From positions 1,170,001 to 1,234,000 of the forward strand of contig SCHM01000001.1 of assembly GCA_004123355.1 (NCBI GenBank): DNA of 64,000 nucleotides, read 5' to 3'. The position numbers were made by a program, and so were the translations under genes. Each line of letters begins with the position of its first letter. The stretch's first letter is position 1. Shown piece after piece: positions 59,602 to 64,000 of the stretch. The DNA is from Amphirosellinia nigrospora. Taxonomy: Eukaryota; Ascomycota; Sordariomycetes; Xylariales; Xylariaceae. The notes below the pieces were generated by a model, which did no database searches, was not told the origin of the DNA, and worked only from the letters and a program-made list of their open reading frames with translations.

Positions 59602-60762
59602 GGTTTGGCGACACGTATAGTTCGGGAACAGTTGACTTGGGCTAAAATTCAGATGTAGGTGTAGCGTCTACCTTGTTATCCCAAATGTAAGAAAAAAAAT
59701 CACAATTCATAGATAAAGCCTTGTTTCTTATCTGCTCATTCTGCAAAACGAAAATCGTGGGTAGTATGGGCTCATTCTGTGGATGTAACATTTACTGTTT
59801 ATATTAGGTGTGATATCGATCACTCGCTACGAAGGCCCAATCGAAAAGCTGATTGATAGCACTCACCCTCCGTCGCTAATGCATTGGGTAATATTGAAAT
59901 GCACTTATCGCTTTTGCAGGATGTAGCACCACTCGTACTGCGCCATCCACCGACGAACAATACCGCGTCCTAAACGCGAGACCATTGTGGGCGATAACTA
60001 TTCTAGTCATTAACAATAGTCTTTAATTTACTAGACTATGCACTCTGTTCCTAAATTCGTGTCACATTCTTAGACCACTAGTTGTTTTAGTATTGACTTG
60101 TTATTATTGCGTAATGCGAGAAGTTCTATCTGTGATATCTGACTCTTTGGGGTCTTTAGGGGCTCTGGTTTCCTAATTCTTACTTTAATTGTACCCTCCC
60201 CGAGCCCTCAATTTATAGACGAATTCTAGGGCATGACTCCTCGAGAGGGGTCGAGGCTCTTCTAACCAATGCTATTCTGCCAACATGACTATGCGTCAGC
60301 CCACGAAAATGATCGGAGTCAAATCGGCCCCAGAATTTCCCAAGACTCTGCTCTGTGTGGCTCCTTGTGGCTATGTCCTGTGGCTGTCCGTATGACAAGA
60401 AATCTGTGTAGCCGGAGTCTGTGTGTCTCGGTGATCTATCTCAGCTTTCGGTGAATGACCGAGACTCACGAGATCCGTATGACTACGTACGGCTCCATCA
60501 GCCTCGCAGGGTGGTATTCAGCGAGCTCCGTGCGAGATTCGGGTGGCACTAATGCATCCGCTTTGATTCGAATCCTGTGACCACAAGAATCGTCACTAGC
60601 ACTATGATAGATTACTAAAAAAGATGACAAAACTATCGTAGAGAGCTGTCTCTTATTTTAGGGGATCGGCTAGCGCATTTTGTCCGGTTATGTCGGCCTG
60701 TACGAGTGGCAGTAGAGAGATGTTGTTAGATCTCCGAGCTTGTGCACCTTCTGAATGCGATC
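59602..60762. other. intergenic with dispersed repeat copy B
   Basis: No gene. Contains repeat copy B (60404-60582). The stretch 60237-60400 also resembles sequence left of copy A (CTCGA...GGATTCGAG-like), so the repeated unit may be longer. Confidence 0.5.
60404..60582. repeat. dispersed repeat, copy B
   Basis: Collinear with copy A at 51267-51440. It contains an imperfect inverted pair CTCGGTG...ACCGAG (60427-60463) and a GATTCGAATCC stretch at about 60566 that resembles a tRNA B-box. Not coding. Confidence 0.6.
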
Positions 60763-62555
60763 CTATACCAGACGGAAATTCATCAAAGGAGGGTAGTGAG
60801 GCTTTCCCGTAGGGCATGCAAGTTGCCAGTCATATAGCATGGCAGGACCGACAAGCGCATACGCATCTTTGCGAACCTCTCGGACGACGAAAGGTTCATA
60901 GCAGCCAGAGATGTGTATTATTAAGTCGCCATCCTCAACAGCCCTACAAGCCCCTATTCGGCCGTTTTCGGCTAGGAATAGCATCTGCCCACTCGTTAGC
61001 ATGGCGAACGAATGCATATCCCGACGAATCGAGTTTTCGACGAGCTCGTCTTGCCGCTTCCCGCCCAGTAGAACCTCGGTGATCCACGCTCGTAACCCGG
61101 GGACATCGGGAACGACGACATAACCGGAGAGAATGAAGGAGCAAAGACGATCCGTAATCGTTTCCTGGTCCCACGTCGTGCGTAAAGAAGCAGCGAATTC
61201 CTGTAGAAGATGGCAGCGGGCTTGGAAATCCCGAAAGACGCCATCCCGTAGCTCAGCTGCCTCGCCAGATATTGGTTTACGTCCAAACACGGCTTCGGAC
61301 GAGACCGTAACGTGTTGCGTTGTTTCAACTGGCCACGTCCCGAGCACGAGTTGTGGGAATTCCGCGCTGATCGTGGCGGAAACTTTGGTAATCGGGCTCC
61401 CACGCACGAGGAGATGTCTCGCATCCTCCGAGAACTGAGCATCGAAGGCTGGAGCTGTCCGAGGCGACCTCCTCCTTGGCCGGTCCATTTCGTCCCTTTG
61501 GTTATTCCCGGTGAGCTGAAGTCAGGCACCCAAGAGGGCAGGCCTGAGCTTTTTCAGGATGACATGACCAGTGCAATATCTCTAGAGTTTTGGTAAATTT
61601 TACGAGATTTCTGGACGCCTCGTTGAAGATATCTAGGTAATTGCGAGTGTAGTCAACTTCTATCATGCCTAACGAGTCAGGAAAGAGGAAACGTAGACCG
61701 AAAACCACGTCATGGGGCATTGTTGCCTGTTTTTGAGCCATCATGACTGGAGCATTTTCGAGCAAGGGGTTGCCTGGGTACAAGCTGTATGAAGCCATGT
61801 AGTCCCAGGGCTCATTCAACAGGTTCATTCCTTCTCTTACACGATCCCTGAAATCGGAACCCGAGATCGGGTCATAGTCACCGCAGTAGATTACATAGCT
61901 TTTGGCCAATGCTACTTCCTGCACCGTCCATACCCGCAACCAGTATGAATTTTCCATGAGCTGCCGCATCCCGATGCGGGCGCGCTTCTTCCAATCTTGA
62001 CAGAACATCGGGTTAACACTCAACAAGCAGGACCCCGAATGAGAAAGACACGATCCAGGCTCGTGGGACTTACCCTCAAAATGACCGGAAGAAAGTGACA
62101 CGACCCCGAAGAATCCATACCGTTGCAAGCGCGCATGTACGACATAACAAGGCCGATCTCTTCGGTCCCGCGGCCTAGCCACACTACGACGCGCCTAGCT
62201 TGTCTATAAATGTCTCCCATCATCGCGACCTGCACATTCTTCTCTTGCACCGACGATTGGTCGATGCAGATGGCATCAATCCAGATATACCTACTCGTGA
62301 AGCGCGAGCGTAGCCTGCGGATCGCGGACTCGGCGTTTTCTGTGATGTAAAGGGGCTTCCCGTTGCAATTAATCGCCCTATCTAAAGCTTGGCCGCCCAG
62401 GTGTACGAGAGAGCTTCGTAACGTCGTGGGTGATCTACGCACATATGTTCGAGGTTGATCACTATCGGCGCGCGTTTATCTCTTGACGCCAAGACCTTGA
62501 TGACGCGAGTATGCCTCAAACCTGGCAAGGTGCTGTGTTGGTACAACGTAGCCAT
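60763..62555 (-). CDS. HET-domain (heterokaryon incompatibility) protein, frame interrupted
   Basis: Starts MATLYQHSTLPGLRHTRVIK. The HET domain (PF06985) is plain: RRYEALSYTWGGQALD, LRSRFTSRYIWIDAICIDQS, EKNVQVAMMGDIYRQARRVV and WLG, then SYWLRVWTVQEVALAKSYVI. The C-terminal part holds QMLFLAENGRIGACRAVEDG, DLIIHISGCYEPFVVREV and YALVGPAMLYDWQL, normal for long HET proteins. About 600 residues when breaks are bridged: frame jumps at about 62396, 62110, 61560 and 61450. HET proteins trigger incompatibility cell death after non-self recognition in some cases; most are uncharacterised. The spacing of one start before the conserved core supports 62555. Confidence 0.85.
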
Positions 62556-62982
62556 TTACAATACCGCAACTCGCGACTAATTCTGGCGAGAAAAAGCAGG
62601 TAGTGTACCGCGTTAACTATCAAGGCCCCCTTCAAGGCATCGAACTTGGCCATGACCAAAAATAGCAATCGACCAACATTCTTGAAAACAAATAGTTTAG
62701 CGCAGACTTGATTGCATCACGTGACCACGTGGCTAAGAGGTGTTGTTTGATATCCTACACGAACAATGCCTATCAAGAGTGGCGATCTTTAACAAAATAT
62801 CCTTACATTATACCTGCGAAACGCCCGAGATATAGAAGGATTCAAGCAACTTATTGTAGTAAGAGTATTTGATGAAGGACTGTAGCTGAATTTGAGGTTG
62901 TTTGTTCTAGGAGGAATCTATCACTCTATGACGATGATGACTACATCGGAGATTAATAAACAGCCAGAAAAAATCATAGCAC
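62556..62982. other. intergenic between HET and methyltransferase genes
   Basis: 427 bp carrying the HET promoter and methyltransferase 3' flank. Nothing else seen. Confidence 0.5.
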
Positions 62983-63789
62983 TCAAGTTCTGATAGCCAC
63001 AGTGACTAGAATCTCCATCTCCATCTGAATTCCATCTTTCGTCGTGAGTTTGTCCCATTCCCGCTTCATCTCCTCCCTCGCTTTAGGTCGCAGTTCAAGT
63101 GGGATGCCCCCGTACGTCTTTCCTGACGAGCTAGTATCCAACCAATTAATCATTTCATCACCGTTCTCAGCCGACTTGATGATTTTTCGTCTGATAGTTT
63201 CCCTCTGTCAAATCCTCCTCTGTCGAGAAGGCCCTCCAACTCGAGCATCTTGAGGAATTTCGGAGGGGCTCTGCTCGGGGTACATGCTGTAGGGATCTCT
63301 AGACAGCACATCCGCCTTGATTCTCTCGTGTGCAGCGACGAAGTCTCCAGATCCGCCCGAGATGCCTAGGCGTCCTCCTGGCCGTAGAACGCGACCGAAC
63401 TCGATGAGTGCCGCCGCTTGATCCTGCACCCAATGCAGAGTAGAGTTCACAAAGAGAACATCGAAGCTGCTGGAGGGAAATTGTGAAAGATCTTCGGCTC
63501 TCCCGACTTGGAATGTCATATTCGGCTTTGACCATTCACTAACTGCAATAGCGATCCGTTCTTTGCTCGGGTCGAGGCCTACGACCTTTCCGTCCTGTCC
63601 AACAAGCTCGGCTATCCGGGCCGTGAGATTGCCGGGTCCGCAGCCGACGTCAAGAACATGCATACCACGAGTGATCTCGAGTTGATCAAGAAGAAAGCTT
63701 CCTGTGTCCTGCTGCGTTTGATTCGCGAAGGTGTAGCCTCTCGCAAGTGCTTCGGTGTCTGCCATGGCTGTAGTCATCGGGGCCTTCAA
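62983..63789 (-). CDS. class I SAM-dependent methyltransferase (UbiE/COQ5-like small-molecule type)
   Basis: Starts MKAPMTTAMADTEALARGYT (or the Met six codons later). Motif I is MHVLDVGCGPGNLTARIAEL, then KVVGLDPSKERI, FQVGRAEDLSQFPSSSFDVL and VNSTLHWVQDQAAALIEFGR with VLRPGGRLGISG. The C-terminus crosses a jump at the C/G run 63264-63267 (to PPKFLKMLELEGLLDRGGFD) and another near 63205. It ends INWLDTSSSGKTYGGIPLEL, RPKAREEMKREWDKLTTKDG and a stop at 62983. About 268 residues, usual for this fungal family. Substrate unknown; it may belong to secondary metabolism or be a stand-alone arsenite/small-acid type. Not evidently linked to the HET gene beyond proximity. Confidence 0.85.
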
Positions 63790-64000
63790 CCATCAGCCAT
63801 CCTCAGACTGAGCGACGAATAATAACGACCACATAGCTTAATTTGAATGCGCTTATAGACTCGAGACACCAGCTTTCATCAATTAGCCGTGATCCACTAA
63901 TCAGACGATGCGAGCCATTATGAGCAAGTTTAGTCGACTCCAACAAGCCCCGCATATCTGGTGAACAAACCCCTGTGATGGCGGCAGAGCGCCGTCGGAC
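63790..64000. other. window end, nothing supported
   Basis: 5' flank of the methyltransferase; sequence stops without a further gene visible. Confidence 0.4.

Noticed and set aside
60560-60580. B-box GATTCGAATCC as part of a tRNA gene
   Set aside because: No matching acceptor stem, D-arm or anticodon arm at tRNA spacing; kept only as a detail of repeat copy B.
20436-63270. Programmed ribosomal frameshifting as the cause of the frame jumps
   Set aside because: Too many sites in unrelated genes, both strands, no slippery heptamers with structures; homopolymer loss explains most of them.
20436-63270. Mass pseudogenisation by RIP or transfer
   Set aside because: RIP makes C-to-T changes, not indels, and the breaks hit essential single-copy types while substitutions leave motifs intact.

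Overview
The window is nuclear DNA from a filamentous ascomycete (Pezizomycotina, most likely Sordariomycetes; I cannot name the species). Evidence: short 42-210 nt introns with GTAAGT/GTATGT-type donors and CTRAY-like branch sites; an AT-rich block of the kind left by repeat-induced point mutation (RIP); and filamentous-fungal gene families (HET domain, CorA-like, DUF3632, ArAE/FUSC-like, PB1-ZZ-FW type NBR1).

Layout. 1-4600 is an AT-saturated, gene-free block that stops sharply. 5.2-9.4 kb holds a small secreted repeat protein and a CorA-like membrane protein. 10.3-22.6 kb holds housekeeping genes: V-ATPase proteolipid VMA3, divergent from the snoRNP/spliceosome protein SNU13; a SacI+hSac2 phosphoinositide phosphatase; a BMT6-type 25S rRNA methyltransferase; and transketolase. 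23.1-28.5 kb holds an unknown conserved protein and an ArAE-type membrane transporter. 32-40 kb holds a DUF3632 protein, the ER-Golgi cargo receptor ERV41 and the selective autophagy receptor NBR1. 44.7-55.7 kb holds a Btz-domain (CASC3-like) mRNP protein, an A1 aspartic protease without an evident signal peptide, ABZ2 (aminodeoxychorismate lyase) and TOM70. The right end (57-64 kb) is accessory in character: GNAT acetyltransferase, lineage-type membrane protein, HET-domain protein and class I methyltransferase. Long gaps (28.5-32.1 kb, 39.6-44.7 kb) have no convincing genes.

The most important caveat for a user: left of about 15.3 kb the spliced genes read cleanly, but from there to the end almost every gene, including essential ones, is broken by one- or two-base frame shifts. 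Nearly all can be explained as one base missing from a short homopolymer run. This looks like uncorrected long-read consensus error rather than mass pseudogenisation. I give whole-gene extents across the breaks and state where the frame jumps. One in-frame TAG in the ArAE gene is not explained this way.

I see no CRISPR array, no intact transposon, no rRNA and no convincing tRNA. I do not see a coherent novel multi-gene system. The genes are ordinary neighbours with no operon-like relation. The most unusual items are a 13-nt micro-exon in VMA3, a GC-AG intron in transketolase, a triple tandem splice acceptor in the Btz gene, a three-unit palindrome array at 51.5 kb, and a dispersed repeat pair at 51.3 and 60.5 kb.
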